From Rhodobacterales bacterium (lineage in GTDB: Bacteria; Pseudomonadota; Alphaproteobacteria; Rhodobacterales; Rhodobacteraceae), in NCBI GenBank assembly GCA_025362795.1, contig JANYFE010000090.1:1-38977 (forward strand): 38,977 nt of DNA, in the 5' to 3' direction. A program made the translations under genes and the position numbers. The notes below the pieces were generated by a model. That model was not told where the DNA came from. It ran no database searches and saw nothing but the letters and a program-made list of their open reading frames with translations. This document shows positions 22,966-30,627 of the stretch, one piece after another (the first letter of the stretch is position 1; every line of letters starts with the position of its first letter).

Positions 22966-24123
22966 ATGAAACGACTGAACTGGGGCATGATCGGCGGCGG
23001 TCAAGGCAGCCAGATTGGCCCCGCGCATCGACTGGCGGCCGGGCTGGACGGCCATTTCAACTTTGTGGCAGGGGCGCTGGATCATGACCCGGAAGCAGGG
23101 CGTGAATTTGCACGATCGCTGGGCATCGCCCCCGACCGCACTTACGGCGATTGGCGTGAGATGCTGGCGGGCGAAAGAGACCGCCCTGATAGGGTGGATC
23201 TGGTGACGGTGGCGACGCCCAATTCGACACACTATGAGATTTCGAAGGCATTTCTGCAGGCGGGCATCAATGTGCTGTGCGAAAAGCCGATGACGTTAAC
23301 AGAGCCGGAGGCCGAAGATCTGGTGCTGGCCGCTCGAGCGGCGGGCCGGATTTGCGCGGTTAACTATGGCTACACCGGCTATGCGCTGGTGCGGCACATG
23401 CGGGCGATGGTGGCGCGGGGTGATCTTGGCCGCATCCGATTGGTCGTGGCCGAATTCGCCCACGGCCACCATGCCAACGCCGCCGATGTCAACAACCCGC
23501 GGGTGCGCTGGCGCTATGATCCAGCGCAGGCGGGTGTGTCGGCGCAGTTTGCCGATTGCGGGATCCACGCGCTGCACATGGCAAGTTTTGTGACCGGGCA
23601 AGAGGTGGCGAAACTGTCGTCTGACTTCGCCTCTTGCCTGCCTGAACGGCTGCTTGAAGATGACGCGATGGTCAATTTTCGCATGGATGCAGGTACAGTA
23701 GGCCGCCTTTGGACTTCGTCCGTCGCTATAGGGCGACAGCATGGCCTGTCCCTGCAGGTGTTTGGCGAAACCGGCGGTTTGCGGTGGAGCCAAGAGCAGC
23801 CGAACCAGTTGTACTACATGCCGCTGGGACAACGCCTTCAGGTGATTGAGCGCGGTGAGGGCAGCCTTTCGCCAGAAGCCGACCGTGCCAGCCGGGTGGC
23901 TGTGGGCCATGCAGAGGGTATGCCGTTGGCTTTTGGCAACATTTATCGCGATCTGGCGGAAAGCCTGTTTGCAGCAAAGCAGAACCGTACCCCGGAACCT
24001 GCCATTTCATTGTTCCCGACCGCCGAAGACGGCCTGCGATCTATTGCTGCCATTCATGCTGCGGTGGCTTCTGCCAAACGCGACGGCGCATGGGTTGACG
24101 CGAGGCCCTCGCTGTTTCGTTAA
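22966..24123 (+). CDS. Gfo/Idh/MocA-family oxidoreductase
   Basis: A 385-residue dehydrogenase. WGMIGGGQGSQIGPAHR forms the nucleotide-binding loop, VLCEKPMTLT the EKP motif, and SAQFADCGIHALHM the Asp-His pair. Its extended C-terminal region (AVGHAEGMPLAFGNIY) is alignable by eye with the proteins at 12381-13541 and 30620-31765, which suggests related substrates in three separate operons of this window. It follows the IolE-like gene by 15 bases and overlaps the convergent LacI-family gene by four bases at the stop codons. In an oxidation-elimination-hydration-reduction scheme it could be the final reductase. Confidence 0.86.
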   Translation: MKRLNWGMIGGGQGSQIGPAHRLAAGLDGHFNFVAGALDHDPEAGREFARSLGIAPDRTYGDWREMLAGERDRPDRVDLVTVATPNSTHYEISKAFLQAGINVLCEKPMTLTEPEAEDLVLAARAAGRICAVNYGYTGYALVRHMRAMVARGDLGRIRLVVAEFAHGHHANAADVNNPRVRWRYDPAQAGVSAQFADCGIHALHMASFVTGQEVAKLSSDFASCLPERLLEDDAMVNFRMDAGTVGRLWTSSVAIGRQHGLSLQVFGETGGLRWSQEQPNQLYYMPLGQRLQVIERGEGSLSPEADRASRVAVGHAEGMPLAFGNIYRDLAESLFAAKQNRTPEPAISLFPTAEDGLRSIAAIHAAVASAKRDGAWVDARPSLFR

Positions 24124-25115
24124 CCAAGCGGCCTGAGCGTACGGCGTTCGACGATGTGGCAAGGGAAAAGGCGAACTTCAGGACGGCGTCCGGGGTCGGC
24201 AAAACTTGAGGTGATGAGATCAATCGAGGAGCGGATGATCGCTTCGAACGGCTGGTGGATAGTGGTCAGGGAAATGTTTTCCCAGCCGGACATTTCCATA
24301 TCGTTCAGGCCGATGATCCCAAGGTCATCCGGAACATTGACGCCGACCTCTTGCGCTGCCGACAAGGCCCCGATTGACAACACGTCATCGGCACAAAAAT
24401 ACGCATCGACCATGGTGCTTTGTAGCAATCGCGCCATCTCCTTTCGCCCGGCCTCAAAACTGTAGGCCCCCGCGAAACTGGCGCTTGTTCGCAGCCCGTG
24501 TTCGCTTGCAGCCGCGGTGAATCCTGCAAGCCGGTCTTGCGTGGTCGAGGCATGCTCTGGCCCCCCCATGAACCCCAACTGGCGGTAGCCGCGCACCATC
24601 AACGTATGCGCCGCCATTCGCCCCGCGCTTACGTTGTCAATACCCACTACATTCACATCCGGCGCATTTGACGCCCGGCCAAAGGTGTGCACCACCGGCA
24701 AAGCCGCATCTCGAAAGGCCCGGGCAAAGCCATTTGGCAGATGCGACGTGGCCACGATGACCCCTTCCACTGAATACTGGCGCAACAATTGAACCGATCG
24801 CGCAGGGTCGGTTTCATCAGACAGGTTCACCAACAACGGACGAAGGCCCTTTTCCTGAATAATGCGGGTGAACAGATCGAAAATTTGCAAAAACACCGGA
24901 TTGTGGAAATTGTTCGACACCAGACCTACCAGCTGGGTCTTGCGGGTCGTCAGGCTACGGGCCAGCAAATTGGGACTGTAGCCCAACTGCGTCGCTGCCT
25001 TTTCAACCTTGCCACGGGTTTTTGCCGAGATAGAGGCGCCTTCGGTAAAAGTTCGCGACACCGCTGCCCGCGAAACGCCCGCCAGTTCGGCGACATCTTT
25101 CAACGTAATCGCCAT
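24120..25115 (-). CDS. LacI-family transcriptional regulator
   Basis: A 331-residue regulator. Residues 1-50 form the DNA-binding domain (LKDVAELAGVSRAAVSRTF, then the hinge QLGYSPNLLARSL). Residues from about 60 form the sugar-binding-protein-like effector domain (LVGLVSNNFHNPVFLQIFD) and include CADDVLSIGAL. Its recognition helix differs from that of the other LacI protein (R-A versus I-A before VSR), which fits a different operator core; the CCGG-centred palindrome at 20914-20931 is the candidate target. It is convergent with the dehydrogenase operon and shares four bases with it. It likely represses the iolC and dehydrogenase operons. Confidence 0.9.
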   Translation of the reverse strand: MAITLKDVAELAGVSRAAVSRTFTEGASISAKTRGKVEKAATQLGYSPNLLARSLTTRKTQLVGLVSNNFHNPVFLQIFDLFTRIIQEKGLRPLLVNLSDETDPARSVQLLRQYSVEGVIVATSHLPNGFARAFRDAALPVVHTFGRASNAPDVNVVGIDNVSAGRMAAHTLMVRGYRQLGFMGGPEHASTTQDRLAGFTAAASEHGLRTSASFAGAYSFEAGRKEMARLLQSTMVDAYFCADDVLSIGALSAAQEVGVNVPDDLGIIGLNDMEMSGWENISLTTIHQPFEAIIRSSIDLITSSFADPGRRPEVRLFPCHIVERRTLRPLG

Positions 25116-25494
25116 TCAGTCCCGAACCCAAGAGTTTTGCGTCTTTCGCAGCAACTTAAGGGACCGAGTTGTCATTGTCATTGCACTTTTGGGCACGTAT
25201 TTTATGACGCCGCCGCACCGCGCGGCCAATGCGGTCAAATCTTTGTGGTGCGACAAGGATCGAAAATGGCACTTTGGCGCATGCGGCTCGGGCAATATCA
25301 GGCTGTCCGCTGGCAGTGGGCGGACGTATTGGTTGGAAGGGCACCAACGTCACACCGTGACTATTTCACCGTTGACAAGGCAATGACCGCGGTCTTACCC
25401 GCGCGGCTGGCTGTTTTACGCCCTCATCCAGCGAGGGGATCTGGCCACCCCGCTGTTTCCCGTTGTGCCTTTGTAGTGCAGTCCTCTTGCGGAG
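25116..25494. other. Intergenic region with no recognisable gene
   Basis: These 379 bases should contain the promoter of the LacI-family gene and the 3' end of the aldolase transcript. Open frames on both strands here have no family motifs, plausible start sites or neighbours. A possible hairpin pairs CAGCGAGGGG with CCCCGCTG (25429-25455), and GACCGCGGTC at 25385-25394 is a short palindrome. Neither is placed convincingly as a terminator or operator. Confidence 0.5.
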
Positions 25495-26259
25495 TCATGC
25501 CTTCCAGGCGGCGGCCAAAGCACGGGCGCCGCGCAGCAAAATGCCAGAATCGACATCGACTGCAGTGAAAGTGGTACCGGCGGCGACCAGTTCGCGCAGT
25601 AACGGCTGATCCAGCGACAACACGCCAGCGGGTTTACCAGCGGCCGTGATACGCCGGACCGCAGCGAGCACGGCAGCCTTGACCTCCGGATGGCCGGGTT
25701 GGCCAGGATAGCCCATGCTGGCGGCCAGGTCCGCCGGTCCGATGAATATGCCATCCACGCCATCCACGGCGGCAATCGCCTCGATCTCGGCCAGTGCTGC
25801 CACAGTTTCGACCCGCAACAAGAGGCAGATCTCGCCATTCGCCCGTGCCGCATAGTCCGCGATCGTGCCATATCGGCTGGCCCGGGTGCTGCCTGCAACG
25901 CCGCGAATGCCATGCGGCGGATAACGAACGGCGGCGACGGCCCGGGCCGCCTCTTCTCCGTTTTGCACATAGGGCACCAGAATTGTCAGCGCCCCGAGGT
26001 CCAGCAGACGCTTGATCTCGACAGGATCATTCCAGCCCGGCCGCACGGCAGCATGAGTTGGATACGGTGCGGCGGCCTGCAACATCGCCATCACCATCGC
26101 ATGGTCGATCGTGGTATGTTCGGTGTCGATCACCATCCAGTCAAACCCGCAACCCGCCAGCGCCTCTGCGTGGCCAGAACCGGGGATCGAACACCAGATG
26201 CCGATCTGTTGCCGTCCAGCGGCAAGTGCGGCCTTGAACGCGTTGATCGGAAGTTCCAT
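25495..26259 (-). CDS. HpcH/HpaI-family class II aldolase
   Basis: A 254-residue cytosolic metal-dependent aldolase of the type that splits 2-keto-3-deoxy sugar acids or 4-hydroxy-2-keto diacids to pyruvate and an aldehyde. Motifs: GIWCSIPGSGHAEALAGCGF, DWMVIDTEHTTID, AAVRPGWND (substrate Arg), GALTILVPYV, GIRGVAGSTRASRYG, LLLRVET (metal Glu) and GIFIGPADLAASMG (metal Asp). ATG 26259 with AAAGG eight bases upstream is preferred to a TTG at 26274. It could finish catabolism of a keto-deoxy acid made by one of the neighbouring pathways. It is monocistronic or the last gene after the secreted-protein pair, separated by 97 bases. Confidence 0.88.
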   Translation of the reverse strand: MELPINAFKAALAAGRQQIGIWCSIPGSGHAEALAGCGFDWMVIDTEHTTIDHAMVMAMLQAAAPYPTHAAVRPGWNDPVEIKRLLDLGALTILVPYVQNGEEAARAVAAVRYPPHGIRGVAGSTRASRYGTIADYAARANGEICLLLRVETVAALAEIEAIAAVDGVDGIFIGPADLAASMGYPGQPGHPEVKAAVLAAVRRITAAGKPAGVLSLDQPLLRELVAAGTTFTAVDVDSGILLRGARALAAAWKA

Positions 26260-26356
26260 GCGCTGGCCTTTCAAGATGCCTTGCGCACCTGTAAATCACA
26301 AGGGCGGCAACAGAGGCCAATGCCTTGGTGGATGGGGCAGAGACAGAATGCCTGCC

Positions 26357-26821
26357 TCAGTCTAGCGCAAAGACGGTTGGGTTCACATTGAGCCCCGCGG
26401 CATCGGGGGCGGCGACCGCCACGGTCTGTTCGGTCGCAAAACGCCGCCCCGTTGCCAAATCGCGCAGCCAAACCTCGCCAGCTTTCGTTTCGACCCGATA
26501 AGACATGCCATCCATTTGAACGGTCGGCCCGCCAGCGGCAGAGGTCATAACGCCCGGCCCGGCCATCATCACGCCTGGACCGGCGGCATATTCAATCACC
26601 GCGCCATTGAAAGTGTACAAAATACCGCCCGGATGCAGCCCGGGCAGCAGCGGGATGTAGTCGACGGGATGTATGACCGAAATCACGATCCCATCACTGT
26701 CGCGCGGCAGCGCGATCATGACTGGCGGCGAAAAAACAGGATTGGTCGCAATCGGTTCGGCAGAGGCCGGCAGCGTCAGCAGGATCAGGGCAATGCCTGA
26801 AAGTTGCGCATTGATCGTCAT
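26357..26821 (-). CDS. Small secreted protein, unrecognised family
   Basis: A 154-residue protein not matched to a known family. MTINAQLSGIALILLTLPAS followed by Ala is a clear Sec signal peptide, with cleavage probably before EPIATN. The mature part has hydrophobic, Gly- and Pro-rich beta-like stretches (PLLPGLHPGG, YAAGPGVMMAGPGVMTSAAG) and ends WLRDLATGRRFATEQ then VFALD; no cysteine occurs in the mature chain. ATG 26821 has AAGGAAGG nine bases upstream, and the longer frame is a shadow of the gene behind it. It lies 35 bases after the barrel-like gene on the same strand, so the two probably act together at the cell envelope. Confidence 0.75.
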   Translation of the reverse strand: MTINAQLSGIALILLTLPASAEPIATNPVFSPPVMIALPRDSDGIVISVIHPVDYIPLLPGLHPGGILYTFNGAVIEYAAGPGVMMAGPGVMTSAAGGPTVQMDGMSYRVETKAGEVWLRDLATGRRFATEQTVAVAAPDAAGLNVNPTVFALD

Positions 26822-26856
26822 CGTAGGTAGCCTTCCTTTGGTTGACATTTCACAGT

Positions 26857-27855
26857 TCAGAACCGGGCCAGCGTAACGCCGACAGACCCGGTAACAATCG
26901 GCCCATCCCCGGAATATCCGGTTAAATTCTCGACCCCGAGTTTCAGGGAAATTCTGCTGCGCGGCAGGCTTACCGCCACACCGGCATTCAGGCTGCGGCC
27001 GTTCCATTCCGTGATCAGATTGAGACGTTCACTGATCTCCCATGCCAGGCCGCCAAAGACCACGGTGCCATGCGCACTGCGCCCTTCAGCTACATCTCGG
27101 GCGGTATTGTGGGCAAAGCGGCCCGATCCGACGCCTAAATGCAGGACGCCGTCGAACGGCATGACCCCGCCTGCTGCGTCAAAGGCCCAACTGCCCGCCG
27201 CATAAAAACTCGCCTCGCCGTCGGTGAATTTGGCGAACAGGTTTTCTCCGCCCACTGCCACCGATAGACCGTCCGAAAGATAATGGCTCAGGGTGAAGCC
27301 CCAAGAGATCCGATCCGAATTGCCCAGCCGCGACAGGTCGTTGAACGACATCTGCACCGAAGCACCCAGACCGTTGAACGCATTGCCAAAGCCCAACCCA
27401 AGGCCCAGCGCCGCATCGGAGCTGGTGGTAAAGGGCACGCGTGACACGCCCCCCAGACTGGCCGACAAGATCGCCCTGGCGGTCTGGTTGGCAAAGACAG
27501 CGGGACCGAACCCCGAGGGAATGGTCAATTCATGGGCTGCGCCGTTGGGCAGCGCCACCTTGGCAGCCCGGTACAATTCGCGGGGCGCACGGGGGTTTGT
27601 CAGGTTCATCCCTGCAAGTAGTTTGGTCAGGTGACGTTCGGTGGTGATTTCGGGACCAAAGGCGAAATGCCCGGTCTTGGGATCGCGCCTCAGTACATCG
27701 GCGGCCAGCAGTGCCTGGACGTCGGGCAGCTGCAAGACAAAGCCGTTGATGGAAATCGCGTCGAACGCACCATTGCCGCTTAACGACCCAGCGCCGTCCG
27801 CCGCCGCAGCTTGCGTCGCCAGTGTCCACAATGCTACCCAGACCAATCGCCGCAC
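26857..27855 (-). CDS. Outer-membrane beta-barrel-like protein, unrecognised family
   Basis: About 332 residues. The GTG at 27855 is preferred because AGGAGG lies six bases upstream and it leaves a compact signal peptide, RRLVWVALWTLATQAAA; a GTG at 27897 is the alternative. The first part of the mature chain is helical or mixed. From about residue 120 there are alternating Gly- and aromatic-rich strands (LGLGLGFGNAFNGLGASVQM, ISWGFTLSHYLSDGLSVAVG, ASFYAAGSWAF). The chain ends GVTLARF with a terminal Phe, the usual outer-membrane insertion signal. No TonB box or porin loop is evident. The function is unknown; export or surface display of the partner protein is one possibility. Confidence 0.7.
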   Translation of the reverse strand: MRRLVWVALWTLATQAAAADGAGSLSGNGAFDAISINGFVLQLPDVQALLAADVLRRDPKTGHFAFGPEITTERHLTKLLAGMNLTNPRAPRELYRAAKVALPNGAAHELTIPSGFGPAVFANQTARAILSASLGGVSRVPFTTSSDAALGLGLGFGNAFNGLGASVQMSFNDLSRLGNSDRISWGFTLSHYLSDGLSVAVGGENLFAKFTDGEASFYAAGSWAFDAAGGVMPFDGVLHLGVGSGRFAHNTARDVAEGRSAHGTVVFGGLAWEISERLNLITEWNGRSLNAGVAVSLPRSRISLKLGVENLTGYSGDGPIVTGSVGVTLARF

Positions 27856-28137
27856 AACGCCCCTCCTGCATCTGAGGTGCAGTGTTGTGCTCTTCACGTT
27901 TCATGGCAAGATCGGGGGTCTAGTCCTTTCGATTATGCACCCGGTTCCTTGGGGAAACAGGCGCATGCCACCGATCAACTGCCAGAAAATATCGCGCTTC
28001 GGCACAGGTTTACGTGTGTTTTTGCGGACGCATAGTCCAAAGCTTTATGCTCCATTCCGCGTTTGCGTCGTTCGGATTCGAATTGACAGTGCTGCCCGAT
28101 TGAGCGGACCTGTGCTGGGCGAAAACGTCAAAGCTTG
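27856..28137. other. Divergent intergenic region
   Basis: 282 bases between the barrel-protein gene (minus) and the SDR gene (plus). TTGACA at 28083-28088 is a perfect -35 hexamer, but no good -10 follows at 16-18 bases. ATTCGAAT at 28076-28083 is a small palindrome beside it. No gene is seen. Confidence 0.4.
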
Positions 28138-28932
28138 ATGCGGGTGCAGCGGATGAAGATGGGGCTGGACGACAAGGTGATCCTGATCACAGGTGCGGCG
28201 GGCGGCATTGGACAGGCAATTGCGCATTTGGCGGCGGCAGAGGGGGCGACCGCCCTGTTCCTGACTGATCGCGACGAGGCGGGGTGTCGGCAGACCGCGG
28301 CAGATCTGCGGGCTGGCGGCTGCGCCGCGGATTGCTGTTTTGCCGATCTGGCCGATGTCGTGGCGCCCCCGACTATCGCAGCGGCTGCCATCGCTCGGTT
28401 TGGCCGGATCGACGGCTTGGTGAATGCAGCCGCACTGACGACCCGAGGTTCGTTTCTCACCGGCACAGCCGCGCTGTGGGACCAGCTTTTCGCCGTCGAC
28501 GCCCGCGCCCCGTTCTTACTGATGCAGGCGGTGATCATTGATGCGATATCGCGCTGCGCCCCGGCGTCCATTGTCAACATTCTGTCGATGAACGCTTATT
28601 GTGGCATTCCTGAACTTGCCATCTACTCCGCCACCAAAGGGGCATTGGCCACCCTGACCCGCAACGCCGCCCGCGCCCACATGGCGGACCGCATCCGGGT
28701 GAACGGCGTCAACCTGGGTTGGGTCGCAACGCCGGCCGAAATGCATATGCAGGCCGACATTCTGGGCCGGGGTCCCGGCTGGCTGGCGGAAGATTCTGCC
28801 AAGTTGCCGCTGGGCAGGCTGATTGCGGCGGAGGAATCAGCGCGATTGGCGGTGTTTCTGCTCGGAGACGCCTCAGTGCCAATGAGCGGGTCGGTGGTGG
28901 ATTTCGAACAGAAGGTGGCTGGGGGAATTTGA
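28138..28932 (+). CDS. Short-chain dehydrogenase/reductase (SDR)
   Basis: A 264-residue classical SDR. VILITGAAGGIGQAIA is the NAD(P)-binding TGxxxGxG loop; DGLVNAAALT corresponds to the NNAG-like segment; Ser in NILSMNAYCG and YSATKGALA supply the catalytic Ser, Tyr and Lys. The C-terminus reads PMSGSVVDFEQKV, a variant of the usual G-G. The start is uncertain (ATG 28138, 28153 or 28159) because none has a strong ribosome site. It probably oxidises or reduces a sugar, polyol or sugar acid. It is first in a plus-strand block, directly before the RpiR regulator. Confidence 0.85.
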   Translation: MRVQRMKMGLDDKVILITGAAGGIGQAIAHLAAAEGATALFLTDRDEAGCRQTAADLRAGGCAADCCFADLADVVAPPTIAAAAIARFGRIDGLVNAAALTTRGSFLTGTAALWDQLFAVDARAPFLLMQAVIIDAISRCAPASIVNILSMNAYCGIPELAIYSATKGALATLTRNAARAHMADRIRVNGVNLGWVATPAEMHMQADILGRGPGWLAEDSAKLPLGRLIAAEESARLAVFLLGDASVPMSGSVVDFEQKVAGGI

Positions 28933-28955
28933 CCCGTCCAAGGAGGAGCAGCGGC

Positions 28956-29834
28956 ATGCAGCGCGATGTTAAACCGACCGAACCCGCCCGCGACTATGAA
29001 GGACTGCGGGAGGCTCTTGTGGCGCGGGCGGGCAAGCTGAGCAAGCGCCTGTCGCAGGTCGCACAATTCTGCCTGAACCACCCCGAGGAAGTGGCGATCA
29101 ATACCCTTGTCCGATTGGCCGAACAGGCGCAGGTGCCGCCCGCTACCATCACCCGCTTTGCCAAAGAATTGGGCTTTGCGGGCTTTGCCGAATTGCAGGG
29201 CGTGTTCCGCGAGCGACTGCTTGGGCCACGCCTGCCTTATACCGCACGGATGGCAGTGCCAGCGGTTCAGCCGGGTGCCGAACGCATCGGGGATGCCGAT
29301 CTTGACCAGCCCGGACTGGTCTTTGGCAGCTTCGTGCAGGCCGCTGTTCATTCCCTGCTGCGGATCGAAGAGGCGCTGGACAGGTCGCAGCTGGATGCCT
29401 TTGTCGGCGTTTTGGCAGGGTGCGAGGCGGTGCATGTCGCTGCGGCAAGGGGTGCGTTTGGCCTTGGCGCCTATGCGGTCTACGGACTGTCCAATATCGG
29501 CAAGCGCGCGCATTTGGTCGACAATCTGGGCGCGATGCGTGCCGAGCAGATCTTTGCCGTTGGTCCCGCCGATGTGCTGCTGGTGATGACCTTCGACGAC
29601 TACACCCCCGAAACTGTCGAGGCCGCCCGCAGCGCCGCCCACAATGGTCGCGTCGTTCTGGCAATCACCGATAATGAGCTTAGTCCGGTCGCGGGCCTTG
29701 CGGATCATGTTTTGTATGTACCTGAGGCACGGCTGGGCCACTTCCGGTCGCAGGTTCCGGCCATGGTGGTTTGCCAGGCGATCATCGTTAGTCTGGGGCG
29801 ACGGCTGGGCACATCGCGCAATGAAAAGAATTAA
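28956..29834 (+). CDS. MurR/RpiR-family transcriptional regulator
   Basis: A 292-residue regulator. The N-terminal winged-helix domain (about 1-80) includes LSKRLSQVAQFCLNHPEEVA and PPATITRFAKELGFAGFAEL. A C-terminal SIS sugar-phosphate-binding domain (about 125-265) includes VHVAAARGAFGLG and DVLLVMTFDDYTPETV. ATG 28956 has AAGGAGGAG upstream; the frame extension to 28719 lies within the SDR gene. In alphaproteobacteria RpiR-family proteins control inositol and other sugar operons. Its position before the SDR-Gfo-TIM-ABC block suggests it controls that block, with a phosphorylated intermediate as effector. Confidence 0.9.
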   Translation: MQRDVKPTEPARDYEGLREALVARAGKLSKRLSQVAQFCLNHPEEVAINTLVRLAEQAQVPPATITRFAKELGFAGFAELQGVFRERLLGPRLPYTARMAVPAVQPGAERIGDADLDQPGLVFGSFVQAAVHSLLRIEEALDRSQLDAFVGVLAGCEAVHVAAARGAFGLGAYAVYGLSNIGKRAHLVDNLGAMRAEQIFAVGPADVLLVMTFDDYTPETVEAARSAAHNGRVVLAITDNELSPVAGLADHVLYVPEARLGHFRSQVPAMVVCQAIIVSLGRRLGTSRNEKN

Positions 29835-29862
29835 TCAAAAACTACAAAATGAAAAATTCGTT
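29825..29862 (+). promoter_or_regulatory. AT-rich probable promoter/operator of the SDR-Gfo-ABC block
   Basis: A sharply AT-rich patch between the regulator stop and the SDR start, in otherwise GC-rich DNA. AAATGAAAAATTC (29847-29859) has near-symmetry around GAA and TTC. A similar string, AAATGAAATTTT, occurs on the minus strand at 462-473 before the broken GH43. No -35/-10 pair is clear. It is a candidate RpiR binding site by position only. Confidence 0.35.
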
Positions 29863-29907
29863 GCGTCGAATCGCGTCCCGGCTAAGGATAAGGTCGGGGG
29901 AACCAGA

Positions 29908-30627
29908 ATGAACGGTTTTGATTATTCGGGAAGCCAGGTGCTGGTGGTCGGAGCCAGCCGCGCCGGGATTGGGGCCGCGATCGCGCGCGCGTTTCAACAG
30001 GCCGGAGCCATCGTAACCATCACCGGGGTCGAACCGGAGCCCGCCGAGGAAGATCGTGGTCGGTTCACCTATTGCCAGTTGGACGTGACTGATCTGGCAG
30101 CGGTGCGCGACCTGTCCGCAAAGTTGCCCGAGCTGGACATTTTGATAAACGGTGCTGCGATCACCTCACGTGGCGAAGAAATGGCCCCGGCGTTCTTTGA
30201 AAACGTCGTCAACGTGAACTTGCATGGCACCTTCCGCACAGCCGAGGCATTTTATCCGCAGTTGAAAGCCGCAAAAGGCATCCTGATCAACATCGCGTCG
30301 ATGTATGCCCAATTCGGCAGCCCGCGAAACCCGGCGTACGGGGCCAGCAAGGCCGCCGTGGTGCAGTTGACCAAGTCGCTCGCCATCGCTTGGGCTGCCG
30401 ATGGGATCCGCGTCAATGCGGTTGCCCCCGGTTTCATAGTCACCCAGCAGTCCGCCCGCAGCCGCACCGACCCAACGCATGTCGCAGCTGTAAACCTGCG
30501 CACGCCGATGGGCCGCTGGGGCCAGCCAGAGGATGTTGTGGGGCCGGTGCTGTTCCTGTGTTCGCCCCTTGCAGGTTTCATGACCGGCACCTGTCTGGCA
30601 ATTGATGGAGGGTATTCGATTGCCTGA
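29908..30627 (+). CDS. Short-chain dehydrogenase/reductase (SDR)
   Basis: A 239-residue classical SDR. VLVVGASRAGIGAAIA is the cofactor loop, DILINGAAIT the NAG-like motif, ASMYAQFGSPRNPAYGASKAA the Ser-Tyr-Lys triad, and FMTGTCLAIDGGYSIA the standard C-terminus. ATG 29908 is used, with GGGGGA upstream; the longer frame to 29644 is inside the regulator gene. It overlaps the following oxidoreductase by eight bases, and the codons for its C-terminal GGY supply that gene's ribosome site. It is probably a sugar or sugar-acid dehydrogenase in the pathway fed by the CUT2 importer. Confidence 0.9.
   Translation: MNGFDYSGSQVLVVGASRAGIGAAIARAFQQAGAIVTITGVEPEPAEEDRGRFTYCQLDVTDLAAVRDLSAKLPELDILINGAAITSRGEEMAPAFFENVVNVNLHGTFRTAEAFYPQLKAAKGILINIASMYAQFGSPRNPAYGASKAAVVQLTKSLAIAWAADGIRVNAVAPGFIVTQQSARSRTDPTHVAAVNLRTPMGRWGQPEDVVGPVLFLCSPLAGFMTGTCLAIDGGYSIA

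Noticed and set aside
25156-25353. Small minus-strand ORF in the gap between the LacI-family and aldolase genes
   Set aside because: No ribosome site, no motif and no conserved composition; treated as non-coding.
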